From Erythroxylum novogranatense (taxonomy: Eukaryota > Streptophyta > Magnoliopsida > Malpighiales > Erythroxylaceae), in assembly GCA_029891385.1 (NCBI GenBank), contig JAIWQS010000078.1, forward strand, positions 62,001 through 126,000: a stretch of DNA of 64,000 nt. Direction: 5' to 3'. A program made the position numbers and the translations under genes. Below are positions 13,164 through 24,112 of this stretch, piece after piece; position 1 is the stretch's first letter; the number at the start of each line of letters is the position of its first letter. Below the pieces are notes generated by a model. It made no database searches and was not told where the DNA came from. It worked only from the letters and a program-made list of their open reading frames with translations.

Positions 13164-13996
13164 GGATATGGATGAACATGTTTGATGATGGTATATGAAT
13201 TGTGAAGATTTATAAATTCGATTGGTTGAGTTTGATGGAAACATAAGTTTGTATATGAGTTAATGGAAATTGTTTATGAGTTTGAATATGAATTGAATAT
13301 AAAAAACGACTTGAAATGGTTTAGAATTTAGGTTTGCGTTTGCTGAGATCCCGGACAGAGGGTCCGGTAGATTATGATGTATGTGTGATTGGTTGAAAGT
13401 TATAAAAGTGAGTTTTTCTATTTGTAGGTTTTTTGATAGGTTAAAATGCAGCTGTCATGCTGCCCAATTTTTAATAACATGGGTTATATGGCAAGGATAA
13501 TGTGAGAATAAGATTCTTGTTCAAGATGATTTGTTTTTTAGATATGCTCGTTTAAGAGAAACCAAGTGATTTGAGTCTGATTAAGGATAAAATTTCCAAA
13601 GGGGAAATTACATTGCTTTGATTAATATGAGATTTGAAAAGATGCATAAGATGTAAAAGAGAAAAACAAAAATTTATGCCGGTTTGTATAGGTCAAGTAT
13701 AAGGTATCCAACGCAACACTTCCTTAAGATAATTATTCCCAGATGTCGGACACTTGTACTGCTATTCGAATTCTTTTCATTTGTATTTGATCCTATCGAA
13801 TTGATCTATTTGTTTGGCATTCGTATTCGATTCCATTAGTATCCGATTTGTATTCGATTCGACTTATTTGATATTCGATTTCTGTTGGATTCGTTTTCGC
13901 CTTATCCGATTCATTGTTTTTTGTTCCGTTTCGGATTCTATTTAAGAGTGATTATATTCAGTTTAAGCAATTGGGTTCCGGAAACGGGATCCAACA

Positions 13997-14690
13997 ATTA
14001 TACCAAATGATACAAAAGGAAGATATTCTAGAATGTCAGTTAGTTAGAGTCAGTTACAAGACTCAACTAAAAACGATTTCTAAAAGATTCAAGAAGTAGT
14101 TTCTCAAGAAGACAGTTGAACACTTAGGCTATAAATACTAGTTCTAATCGAAGACTAAATAACATTTTTACAAGAGAGAAATTTTGATTTGTACAATACT
14201 TAGAGAAATTATGTATTCAAAGTGCAAAAGAAGAGAGTGAATACATTTATAACGTGAAGCTAAAAAATATCTTTCCTAGAGAGAGAAAGAAAGGCAAGAG
14301 TCTGGAGAGGCTAAGAAAGCAGATAAAGAATACTTTGTGAGAGAGATCTGAAAAGGCTTTGCAAGTGTAGAACGAATACTTGTAAAGTTGAAGAGTATAG
14401 TGAAATCTCAGACAAACTTTGAGGATTGGGCATAGCTCAAGGTTTAGGGTGAACAAGTATAAAATCGCAGCATCTATTCTTTAACCCTTATCTTTTAATT
14501 TTCTTGTTGTTAAAAGAGTACATAATATTACTTGCGATTGCATTACTTATCAACTTTAGTAAAAAAATTTGTGATCATCTAAATCTTGTAAAGAAATCCT
14601 AAAAGATTAATAACTTTGAAAAGATTACACAATTCAACCCCCATTCCTGTGTATTTAACATATTATACGTGATTTTTCTATATTAACAAG
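13997..14690 (+). repeat. 3' portion of a copia-type LTR with TATA box
   Basis: The segment contains GGCTATAAATAC (TATA element about 14130-14137), a purine-rich transcribed-looking stretch and a terminal segment with a C run, ACACAATTCAACCCCC, near 14628-14643. This architecture resembles the R/U5 end of many plant copia LTRs. No paired LTR is in the window and no PBS follows, so the assignment is tentative. It lies just upstream of the copia pol relic and could belong to it or to an unrelated insertion. Confidence 0.5.
14130..14137 (+). promoter_or_regulatory. Putative TATA box of LTR fragment
   Basis: TATAAATA within GGCTATAAATACTAG, placed about 500 bp before the C-rich LTR end. Candidate only. 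Confidence 0.5.
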
Positions 14691-14720
14691 TGATTTACTT
14701 CAATTATTCATCGTAGTTCT

Positions 14721-15009
14721 TGCCCAAAAACACCAGAACAAAATGAGTGTGTTGAACGTAAACATAGACATACCGTTGAAACTGGTTTGTCACTTTTACA
14801 TCATTCTTCTGCTCCCTTGTAATATTGGAATTATGCTTTTGATACTGCGATCTATATTATAAATAGATTACCTACCCCAATCTTACATAATCACAGTCCA
14901 TATTACTCTTTATTCTACACTCATCTAAATTTAAATGAGTTAAAGGTTTTTAGCTCTCTTTGTTACCTTTGGTTGCGTCCATAAGCCGCAAATAAGTTAA
15001 CTCCCCGAT
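14721..15009 (+). pseudogene. Copia integrase core fragment, left half of a split pol relic
   Basis: One reading frame of 96 codons starts with CPKTPEQNECVERKHRHTVE, the part of copia integrase with the catalytic glutamate (in VERKHRH). It continues with YWNYAFDTAIYIINRLPTPI and ends at the L2 solo LTR. Only two stop codons and no frameshift interrupt it. The frame resumes in phase at 19510 if the 15010-19509 segment (LTR plus one target duplication) is discounted, which proves that the LTR inserted into this gene. It resembles Retrofit/Ivana-type plant copia elements; subfamily is not certain. Upstream gag, protease and the rest of integrase are absent. Confidence 0.92.
15005..15009. repeat. 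Target site duplication, left copy (CCGAT)
   Basis: CCGAT precedes the solo LTR and is repeated exactly at 19505-19509. Confidence 0.95.
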
Positions 15010-18000
15010 TGTTGGTCCCCGATCTTTTAGTGAAATTAGAAATAATAAAAAGTATGAAAAGTATATTTGAATATGAATTATGAAATAGCTATGGTTATGT
15101 TTTAAGAAAATTGATGAAAAAAGGAATTGATGGATTTTGATGAATTTGAGATTTGAGTATAATTGTATAGGTAATGAAAGTTTAAGTGAATGAATGGATT
15201 GAAAATTTAGTTGAAAATCAAGAAAGAAAGAGAAAAAGTGTGAGAATATGAAAAATTAAAAAGTTTGACTTTTGACCATAGAGAGTTGACTTTTTGATTT
15301 AGGCAGAATTTGAGAAAATGATCAACATGAAACTTGTAGCTTATGTTGAGAGCTTTCTGTCGCCATAAATTTTGATATTTTTCGATATCGGGAGTAAAAG
15401 TTATAGTTAGTCAAAGTTAAGGTTATTTTACGTTGACTTTGAAAATGTTCTTAAATGTGAAAATTATACATGCTGTGCTTTGAGGCAAATCGTCGGATTG
15501 ATGTAGTATGAATTGGAGTAAATGGTCTCCATGAAAGTTGTAGCTTATATTCCCAAATTTTTATTGCCATAAAGTATGCAATTTTTTGATATCGGGGCTA
15601 GGAGTTATGATCGACTAAATTTTGGAAGTTGTTTAGCAAGAGATGATTAGGACAGACACTTTGAGTGAATTTTTGATTCCCTTAGAGGACAAATTGGTTT
15701 TTATGTCCTTCATGGAAGTTGTAGAACTTCCTTTAAGCTTTCTTTTCATACCAAATTTGTCAAATTTGGAGTTCATAACCAATAGTTATGAATTTTGAAG
15801 AAAAAAAATTCTGTTCTATGATGTCGTTTCTGCTTGCTTCACATTTTGCTTCTTCCTTCCAAATCCGACCCTTTTGCAACTTTTTGCTTATATATTTTCC
15901 GTCTGACATTCGATTGTCATGGTTTTCAAAGCGTTGGATTCCTAAGACAATTATCTACATTCTCAGGGGAAATTTGTATTTTTTATGAGATTAAATTAAG
16001 GATGATGAATTTAATCAAAGTGAGTTGGGAAATTTTCCGAACATAGTTCAGTATTTTGAGAAATTCTTAATCTGTGGTCATCTGATTGAAGTGATTCTTA
16101 AGAAAAAATAAAATTAAGACATGGGGCCACAAGTCATATGAAGAAAGTGAATTTCAATTTAGCCCCTAAGACTTTCAATTTCTGAATGGAAGTTCGGATT
16201 TGTGTGCAGTCTTGGATTAAAAAAATCTGAAAGTATTTTGGCCATAACTTTTGATCTAGTAATCAAAATGAGGTGATTCATGATTTTGATTAAACTAGAG
16301 AAATAGTTCTACAATTTTTATGAAGAAATCGAGTTTCAATTTTGTCTTTAAGAATGTCAATTTATGGATGGAAATAACGTGCTGAAAAATGATTTAGCAT
16401 AAGACATGTCCAAACTGTTTGGGGCATAACTTTTGATGTAGTCCACCAAATTAAATGATTTTGGTGGCGTTATGAAATTAAGACAACAAGGAACAATTCT
16501 CTAGAAGAATTTTTAGCAAATTCCTTCAATTTGATGGTTATAAATTCGTCCTAAAGTAGACATGACTTAAAATGAATGTTAGGGGCATATTGGGAAATCC
16601 ACTTAAAGAAGTAAGTTATAAGGCATAGATGGAGGGAAAAAAGGGTCATTTGACCCTCATTTAATGACATGGCATGCATAAGGCAAGGCGTTGTCGTTTG
16701 GAGAAGTAGAAGCATGACGATGAGAGGAAAAACAAAAGAATAAAAAGAGAGAAAGGAGAAAGATGGGTTCGGTGAAGGAGAAAGGAGAAGGGAAGGAGAA
16801 AAGATGGCTAGGGTTTTAATTTTGGGTCCTTGAAGCATGAGTTTTTGAGTTGATCCAAGGGAAAAAGAAGGGAAAGTGATGAAAGCTTGCTATAGAAGCA
16901 AAGAAATTTCAAAAATGGTGGAGAAATGAGGTAAGAGAAAATTTCAAGTTTTGAGTTTTTCATGAAGTTTTGGTTTAGAATAATGGAAAATGGTATGGGT
17001 TTGTTAATTCTTTGCTCAATTTTGAAGATTACATGTTGTAATTGGATCAATTTTGGATGACAAGTAATTAGGGTTTATATCAATTTTTGTGATTTGGGGA
17101 TTTTAAAAATTCTTGCTTTAGATAGCTTGAAAAAATGATGATTATGGGTTTCCTATAGTTAATTTTGATGATTATGCTAATTATGATGTTGAATTTGGAT
17201 GATTATGGCTTAGGGAATTTTCATTTGGAGGAAAGAAGGAAGAAATGGAAAAAGTGATGCCTTGGACAAGTTGCTAGCATGAAAATAAGGTGGGTAATGT
17301 ATTTATATTTTGAATTATAAGTAAATTGTGTGTTTTAGAAAATTCAAGAAAGGGAAAAATGTTATAATTTATTGTTTTCGATTGTTTTAAATAAATTGAG
17401 TTGGAATATGATTTTCAAATATTTTTAAGAAATTGCAATATTTATGGAATTAGTCATTATTCGATTGATGTGAATAAATTTGAGAAATTAATGTTTACAT
17501 TGTTTTGAATGAAAGGGAATTTTAATTGATTTATGATTGAAAGATATGTTTATAGTTTGAATTATAAGTTATTTATGTGTTTTTGAAAAAGCAAGAAGCA
17601 AAATATTTATAAATTATTGTTTATGTTAAGGTTTGAAAATTTTGATTTTCAAATGATTAAATTCATTATTTTTGGAATGGTTGTTTGAATTCATTGATTT
17701 TGATTGATTGAAAATTTTACTACATTTGTTTAGGATGATTTGATAAAATCGATTCAATTGGTACTTTCTTAGTTTTGAATTATGCATTCTTTGATTTGGA
17801 GATTTAAAAATCCTTTGGATTTTGAATGTGTGCATGATGGTTATGTGAATTAGCAATTGTGGGAACTATGATTTGAATGTGTTTGATTTATGATTGAAAT
17901 GTAATATGCGAATTTTTGTGACTATGTGTTTGAACGATTGCGCTCATGTGATATGCATTTTGTAAATGTTAAGGTGTCTAGTATGACACAATATGAAAAA

Positions 18001-18171
18001 TTGAGTTTTAGAAATGTGCCTTTGGGCAATCTGATTTTCAAGCATGAATATATGATTTGTGGGTTTAGTTAGGTCCCTTAAGATTGAGTCAGTGCACTGT
18101 CTCGTTTTTAAAAGCCTTCTCTCGGCTGCCTGCTAGTGGCACTGAAGTTTCGATATCAGACTCCCATAAGT

Positions 18172-18265
18172 CACGGCTACACCGAACCGCGATGCGGAAA
18201 GGTGTAGTACGTTCCGTTCACGGCTGCACAGGACCGCTATGTGGGAATATGCAGTACGTTCTGTT
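18172..18265 (+). repeat. Two 47 bp tandem units, each a nested hairpin
   Basis: Unit 1 (18172-18218) pairs CTACACC with GGTGTAG and CCGC with GCGG. Unit 2 (18219-18265) pairs CTGCACA with TATGCAG and CCGC with GTGG. Stem sequences differ between units while pairing is mostly preserved (one mismatch, one G-U). L2 copy 1 has a single unit. Confidence 0.8.
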
Positions 18266-18566
18266 TTAGACCGACCCAAACCGTTGATGTGTTATGTGAT
18301 TTTCATTTTGTTTATATTGGTGATGCATTCATGTGTTACATTGTTCGTGATTTGTGATTTTTTTTTTTGAGAAATGACCTATTGCAAATTTCCTGCCGTG
18401 AAATAATTTTGAGATTGCTTATGAACAATTTGAAAAGTTTTGGAAAAATAAGCTTCGGATGAAAATTTTGCTACTGTGAGATTTTTATAAAATGGCAAAA
18501 ACTTAGAAAATGATTTTTGCTTATTATTCGATTTATAAATATGTTATCCACGAGCTGTCAAGCTCA

Positions 18567-18576
18567 CCCCCCCCCC
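18567..18576. repeat. Poly-C run
   Basis: Ten C residues in the L2 solo LTR. Copy 1 has a shorter, interrupted equivalent near 12860. Confidence 0.85.
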
Positions 18577-19504
18577 TTTCATCCCCATCCCAAGGTATAG
18601 AGCAGGGGATCGGATGAAAGAATGTCAAGCCCGTTTGTTCGATTGTGTATAGCGTGTATTTTGTGTAAAGTTGAATTTGGTATTGATATGGTATATGGCT
18701 GAATTGCCATTGATGTATTTCGAGCATGTTTTTCAGAATGTATGAGGAATACGAATTTGTGTATATATTTGAGTATGGTATATCTGGATTCTGGAATAAT
18801 GATTGGATATGAATATAATGGGTTGTATTTTGAATTGATTTATGAACTTGTTGTTAAATTGAGGTATGATTGTGATTGGGATATGGATTCCGGACGGAGG
18901 GTCCGATGATACTGATTATTGTGTGAGAAATATAGAAGTGTGTTTTAATCACTTTGCAGGTTTGAGTTAGTTAGAATGCAGCCGTTATGCTGCCGAAATT
19001 TTTATGACAAAAGAAATAAAAAAATAAAATCTATGATTTTGTTAATAGGATGAGATTGAGAAATTACTGTTAAGAGCTTAATATGAATTGCGATATGTAT
19101 GAAAGATGAATAACATGAAAAAAAATTAAAATTATATCGAATTTGGAATGTCTTAAGGTTTCCAACGCGATAGTCTTTTACGATATTTGTGTCGGATGTC
19201 GGATCTGTTTTTGTTTTGTTTCAGTATTCGTTTCGCTTCGATTCATATCTATTTTGCTCTGATCGATTCGTTATCGATTTCGATTATGTTATTGTTTTCG
19301 CTTTATGTTTCTGCTTTGGAATTCGAATTTCGTTTTCGATACTTTGTTTTCATTTTCAGATTTTTTTTGTTTGCATTGTTTCTATTCTCTTTTGATTGTG
19401 ATTCGTTCTTTCGAATTCGTTTTTCCTTCGATTGCTTCCATTTCGTTTCCGTTTCTGTCTTCCGTTTAACGGTTGGGATCCGGTCTTCGGATCGGGTCCC
19501 AACA

Positions 19505-20905
19505 CCGATCCTCCAAATGTGTCTTTATTGGCTTTAGTAAAATTCATAAAGGATATTTTTGTTTGGAGTTATCTACCAGAAAAATTTATACTTCACAACA
19601 TGTTTTATTTGATGAGCAGGTATTTCCCTTCAAAGAAACTTCAGTTGGTCTAGATATTGCTATCCAGGAGTCATCATCAGGAGTACCCTTTTTTTTGCCA
19701 ACCCATCATCCTACATCTCTTCCCATTGAACCCACCTCAAATTCTACTTACCACCATAGACCTGTATCTCTATCCCCACAACAAACAGCCTCTTCTCCAC
19801 TGTTGCCATCTACTGGTGTCCCACCACCCTTACCCATATCTCCAGCTCCTTCCCTTCCAACTGATACTTCACTCGTTAATCACCTACACAATACACCACC
19901 ACTACCTTCATCATCTAATACCAACTTTTCTGGTCTTCCTTTTGTTGTTGATCTTACATAGTATCCTCCGATTTCCTCATCATCCTCTCCTCCAGTCCAT
20001 AGATAGTACCATATGGTAACTAGATCCATGTCTGGTTCTTTGAAACCCAAGGCTTTGATTGCTGAATTTTCCTAACCAGTTGAGCCTAATTGTTTTTTCA
20101 AAGCTTATAAGCAACACAAATGGTGACAAACAATGGCAAAAGAATATGCGGCATTAATAGAAAATCACACATGGGATCTCGTTCCTTCTACCAATCATCA
20201 AAATCTCATTAGCTATAAATGAGTATATCGTATTAAATACACGGTAGATGGTCAACTTGATCGATATAAAGCTGGACTCGTGGGAAAAGGCTAAAACCAA
20301 CGACCTGGAGTTGATTTTCATGAAACATATAGTCCTGTTATTAAACCAGCAACAGTCCAGCTTATTCTATCTTTTGTTGTGACAAATGATTGGCCAGTTA
20401 AACAACTTGATGTGTCGAATGCTTTTCTTCATGGCACCCTAGATGAGGAAGTTTATATGAAACAACCCCAAGGCTTTGTCCATCTAGATTTTCCATACCA
20501 TGTATGCCATTTACACAAGTCAATATATAGATTATGGCAAGCACCATGATAATGGTTCTCATGTTTGAAAACTTCTCTTTTAAAACTTAGTTTTTAAGGT
20601 TCTAAAACAAATGCGTCACTATTCTTTTTCAATCAAAATGGTGATGCATTATTCTGTATCATTTACGTTGATGATATTCTTTTTATTGGCAATAATACAA
20701 CAGCTATATAATGGATTATCATGCAACTAAGTTCTGAGTTCAAACTTAAAGATCTTGGTAACCTCTTATATTTTCTTGGGGTTGAAGCTAAGTGAACATC
20801 TGAAGGCCTACTATTAACCCAACAAAAGTACATTCATGATTTGTTACAAAAAGCTTATATGCAAGATGCAAATACTATGTTAACACCTACTTGCACTACC
20901 CTAAA
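19505..20905 (+). pseudogene. Copia integrase C-terminus and reverse transcriptase, right half of split pol relic
   Basis: After the duplicated CCGAT the frame continues with KCVFIGFSKIHKGYFCLE (integrase C-terminal region), then a serine/proline-rich linker to about 19960, then RT from about 20120. RT segments include NHTWDLVP, QLDVSNAFLHGTLDEEVYMK and the catalytic box YVDD at 20664-20675, in IYVDDILFIGN, then FKLKDLGNLLYFLG. The whole 1.4 kb stays in one frame, interrupted only by about eleven stop codons, many of them TGA or TAA where Arg, Trp or Gln would be expected. That pattern fits 5-methylcytosine deamination in an old silenced copy. It is cut at 20906 by a gypsy-type LTR, so the rest of RT and RNase H are missing here. 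Confidence 0.93.
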
Positions 20906-23900
20906 TGTAACATCCCATTCTTGTGGGAAGGTTAAAATGGGAAATGTGAATGATTAATGAGAGTTAGAAATATATTTCCATGTTCATGCATACTATGTCA
21001 TGCACATGCATATGAATGGGGAAGTTGTGACACATGAAAATGATTGTACATGCATTCATGAAAAATTCCAGGTATAATTTGATTGTGTTGTGATTTTAGG
21101 TGTTTTGAGAATTTTGAATTTTATTTATATGGAAAATTCTATTGGTTAGTAAGAATATTGCAATTTTGAATTTTGATGAATTTAGGCATAAATTATGAAA
21201 AATTATACAAATAGGAAAAGACATCAAATGAAGATTTTGAAATAGTTGAAATGTAAAGATGAGAGTTTAGGGGAGTTAGTTTTAAAAAAAACTAAGTTAG
21301 AGCTTAGATGTGAGAGAAGTGACAAATGTCACTTAGGCTTGGTACTTTGCTAGAAGTAGGTCACTGTTTTCTTAAAGTTGAAAGATTAAGTTATATGTCT
21401 AAGTTCATTCTTCATTGGAATCATCTCCAAATTTTCTTCCTATATATAGAGTTTTTCATCGAACCCCTTCTAAGAGATTCCTCTGCTTTTCCTTCCTACA
21501 CCATACCCACTTTGCTATTCGTGTCTTCTACCCTAAGAAAAACCAGAAGCTAGTCATTATCTTCAGTGAAATACGTAAATTGCATGGAGTTTATGGCTTG
21601 AAGATTTTGGAGTTTTCAAAACGTAAGTAGTGAACAAATCCTTTAGAGAAGGGGATTTATGAAAGAACGTTGATGAATTACTATCATCTGCATGGAAATG
21701 GCATTTAAGTGTATATTCATAAATACTGTGTGGTTGAGAGGAAAAATTTGGATATAGTGTTAATTTTAGTTTTTGAAAGATTATTAATGATTAGGTGAAG
21801 AAAAAGTGATGATGGAGTTGAGATAGCAAAAACTTGATCTGAAATTTCAGTAAAACTTTTGTACTAATCTAGATAGATTCGTCAAAATGGCCTTTATGAA
21901 AGTTATAAATCTTCCTTTTCATCTTCCCAACAGTATATAGTATGAAAACTATGGACATTTGAGCTGAAAGTCAGGGTCTTTATAAGGGAAGATGTTCAAA
22001 AGTAAAATTTACTTCTTCTGTCTTTTTGCTTCTTTTGAGATGACGTCATCTTCTTCTGTGATGATGTCGTCTTATTTTGTGTTTTGTTCCTTCTGAGTTT
22101 CGCTTATTATGTGTTACTATTCATGAACTTCTTCTGTGTTACTGTTCATGAACTCCTTCTATGTTACTATTCATGAACTCCTCCTTTTGTGTTATTATTC
22201 ATGCACTCCTTCTGTGTTACTATTCATGAACTCCATCTATGTTACTATTCATGAACTTCTTCTGTGTTACTATTCATGAACTCCTTCTGTGTTTTGTTCC
22301 TTCAATGTTTCGCTCCTTCTGTATTTTCTTTCTTCTGTGTTTTGTTCCTTTTGAGTTTCACTTCTTCTGAGTTTTCTTTTTTCTGTGTTTTGTTTCTTCT
22401 GAGTTTCGTTCTTCTGAGTTTTGTTCCTTCTGTGTTTTGTTCCTTCTGAGTTTCGCTTCTTCTGAGTTTTCTTTTTTCCGTGTTTTGTTCCTTCTGTGTT
22501 TTGTTCCTTCTGAGTTTTGCTTTTTCTGAGTTTTCATATTTTTGTGTTTTGTTCCTTTTGTGTTTTGTTCCTTCTGAGTTTCGCTTCTTCTGAGTTTTCT
22601 TCTTTCTGTGTTTTGTTCCTTCTGTATTTTGTTCCTTCTGAATTTTACTTTTTCTGTGATTTGCTGACGCGCCTTTTTCTGTGTTTTGCTGACGTGTCTT
22701 CTTCTATGTTTTGTTGACGCGTCTTCTTCTGTGTTTTGCTGACGTGTCTTTTTCTATGTTTTACTTTTTCTGTCTTTTTACTTCTTCTGTGTTTTGCTTC
22801 TTCTGAGTTTCGCTCCTTCTGTCTTTTTTTTTTCGCCTGGCCATAACTTCTTCTCTAGACACCCAACTGAATTGATTCTTGAACCATGGGACTCCTAACA
22901 CATTTCCTTACATCTCTACCTAAAAATGTTAGCCATCGGAAATGAATTGAGAAAGATTGAGTGAGAAACGTGGAACAGGTACAGTGAGTGCGCTCTTAAG
23001 GTTTTATGAACTGGGATTATTCCACTGAACGTACTTCCATGTTTTGATTATATCTGGATCTATAGGATTCCAAATGAGTAATGAATTGTGATTTCGATGG
23101 TTTTAGTGAGGCATAAACCTAAGTATGAATCATACTTAGATGAGTTTTGGATATAAGACTGATAATGTGATTGGAATAAGGAAAAGATACCCGGGATTGT
23201 CATGAATATACATGCATTGTACATAAGTTATTTCATACACGTGTATCATTGGATACTTATGATTGAAGAAATTATGATATTGTGTATATTATTTGTTATA
23301 GAGGAGCAACTAGAACATTAACCTTCAGACGTTGCCGGATCTTCCAGGCATTAGCTTCGGGAGAAACTTGCGAGTCAACCTAGATGATTTCCTAGGATTG
23401 ATTTACTTTGAATTTATTTGATTTGTTAGCTTTCAATTATAAATTGTTTATGAATTGATTTGAATTCTGAACTTAAAGTTCGAGGAGTTTGTTATATGGA
23501 TATAGGTATTGGAAGTGCTTTGATTTGATCTGAAATCCTGCATGATATGTGAATTCTCAACGAAAATTGAATGTCGGACTTAGGTCTGATGATAATGAGT
23601 TTCTGATTAAACATCGCATATGATTATCTGATATGGCATAATCAGTATTTGATGCATTTCATAAAATGCATGCTTCGTGATATATGTTCTGCACATAGAA
23701 CTATGCTCTATAACTCTGTTCTGACTGAGTCCTATGGGCCAGTATTTGTATAAGTATGTGATAGGCACTCGGTTACAACAATAAGAACGAATGTGAGTCT
23801 CATGCATATAACATTATAAGGTCGATATCCATTAAATGAATATCTGTGAAATATCTTATATGTGTTTATGATCCGGTGAACTCATCAATGATGATTCACT

Positions 23901-24112
23901 CATTCAGTTCGCAAAACTTACCAAAATTGCAACGTTATCTTTTCAGGATCGAGAGACGACTTTAGCTACTGAGAGACTCCACTACCGTGTAGATTGTGTT
24001 TCGACAAGAGCAGTCATGGCTCAAAGGTCGGCCAACTGAGATTTTTGGATGGCTTAGATAGATTTGACATGTTTTCTCTTTCATGTAGTACATTTGTACT
24101 AGGTTTTGTTAA
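20906..24112 (+). mobile_element. Gypsy-type LTR, plus strand, truncated on the right by L2 copy 3
   Basis: The copia frame breaks exactly at TGTAACATCCC (20906), the LTR start used by the gypsy elements of this window. The preceding bases CTAAA (20901-20905) are the candidate target duplication. Segments near 23880-23960 match the reverse complement of 26700-26790, so it is a relative of the minus-strand gypsy LTRs. It contains a CT-rich minisatellite. The right end is cut by the L2 insertion at 24113 and its continuation is not in the window. No genes. Confidence 0.78.
22085..22835 (+). repeat. CT-rich minisatellite (TTCTGTGTTTTG-type units)
   Basis: The first part (about 22100-22290) repeats a 25-27 bp unit containing GTTACTATTCATGAACTCC. 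The second part (about 22290-22835) repeats 15-17 bp units such as CTTCTGTGTTTTGTTC and CTTCTGAGTTTCGCT. The motif TTACTGTTCA in the related LTRs (near 29056 and 61007) could be the seed. Phe/Ser/Leu-rich frames across it (22264-22717) are by-products of the repeat. Confidence 0.88.

Larger units (their letters stand above)
10870..13996 (+). repeat. L2 family LTR, copy 1 (5'-truncated)
   Basis: Collinear with L2 copy 2 from about 15800 to 19504. Shared blocks include the segment ending GTTGGATTCCTAAGACAATTA near 10985, the GC-rich block near 12400-12590 and the terminal CCAACA at 13996. The start of the family (TGTTGG) is missing, so this is a truncated LTR. The exact left edge is uncertain and could lie as far left as about 10640. 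Open frames at 11683-11865 and 12382-12978 are not conserved in copy 2. Confidence 0.75.
15010..19504 (+). mobile_element. L2 family solo LTR (4.5 kb), complete
   Basis: It begins TGTTGGTCCCC and ends GGGTCCCAACA, with short inverted terminal repeats. A perfect 5 bp duplication (CCGAT) flanks it, and no internal domain is present. It is therefore a solo LTR left by recombination between the two LTRs of a complete element. It lies in the integrase gene of the older copia relic. The first kilobase is built of diverged 160-190 bp modules. Short open frames inside it, such as 19187-19537 in a TTCG-rich stretch, are not genes. The parent element was probably gypsy because of a shared LTR block, but no coding region supports this. 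Confidence 0.93.

Noticed and set aside
19187..19537. 116-codon Phe-rich plus-strand frame
   Set aside because: Lies in a TTCG-rich, low-complexity end of the L2 solo LTR.
22264..22717. Phe/Ser/Leu-rich frames resembling membrane proteins
   Set aside because: Produced by the CT-rich minisatellite.
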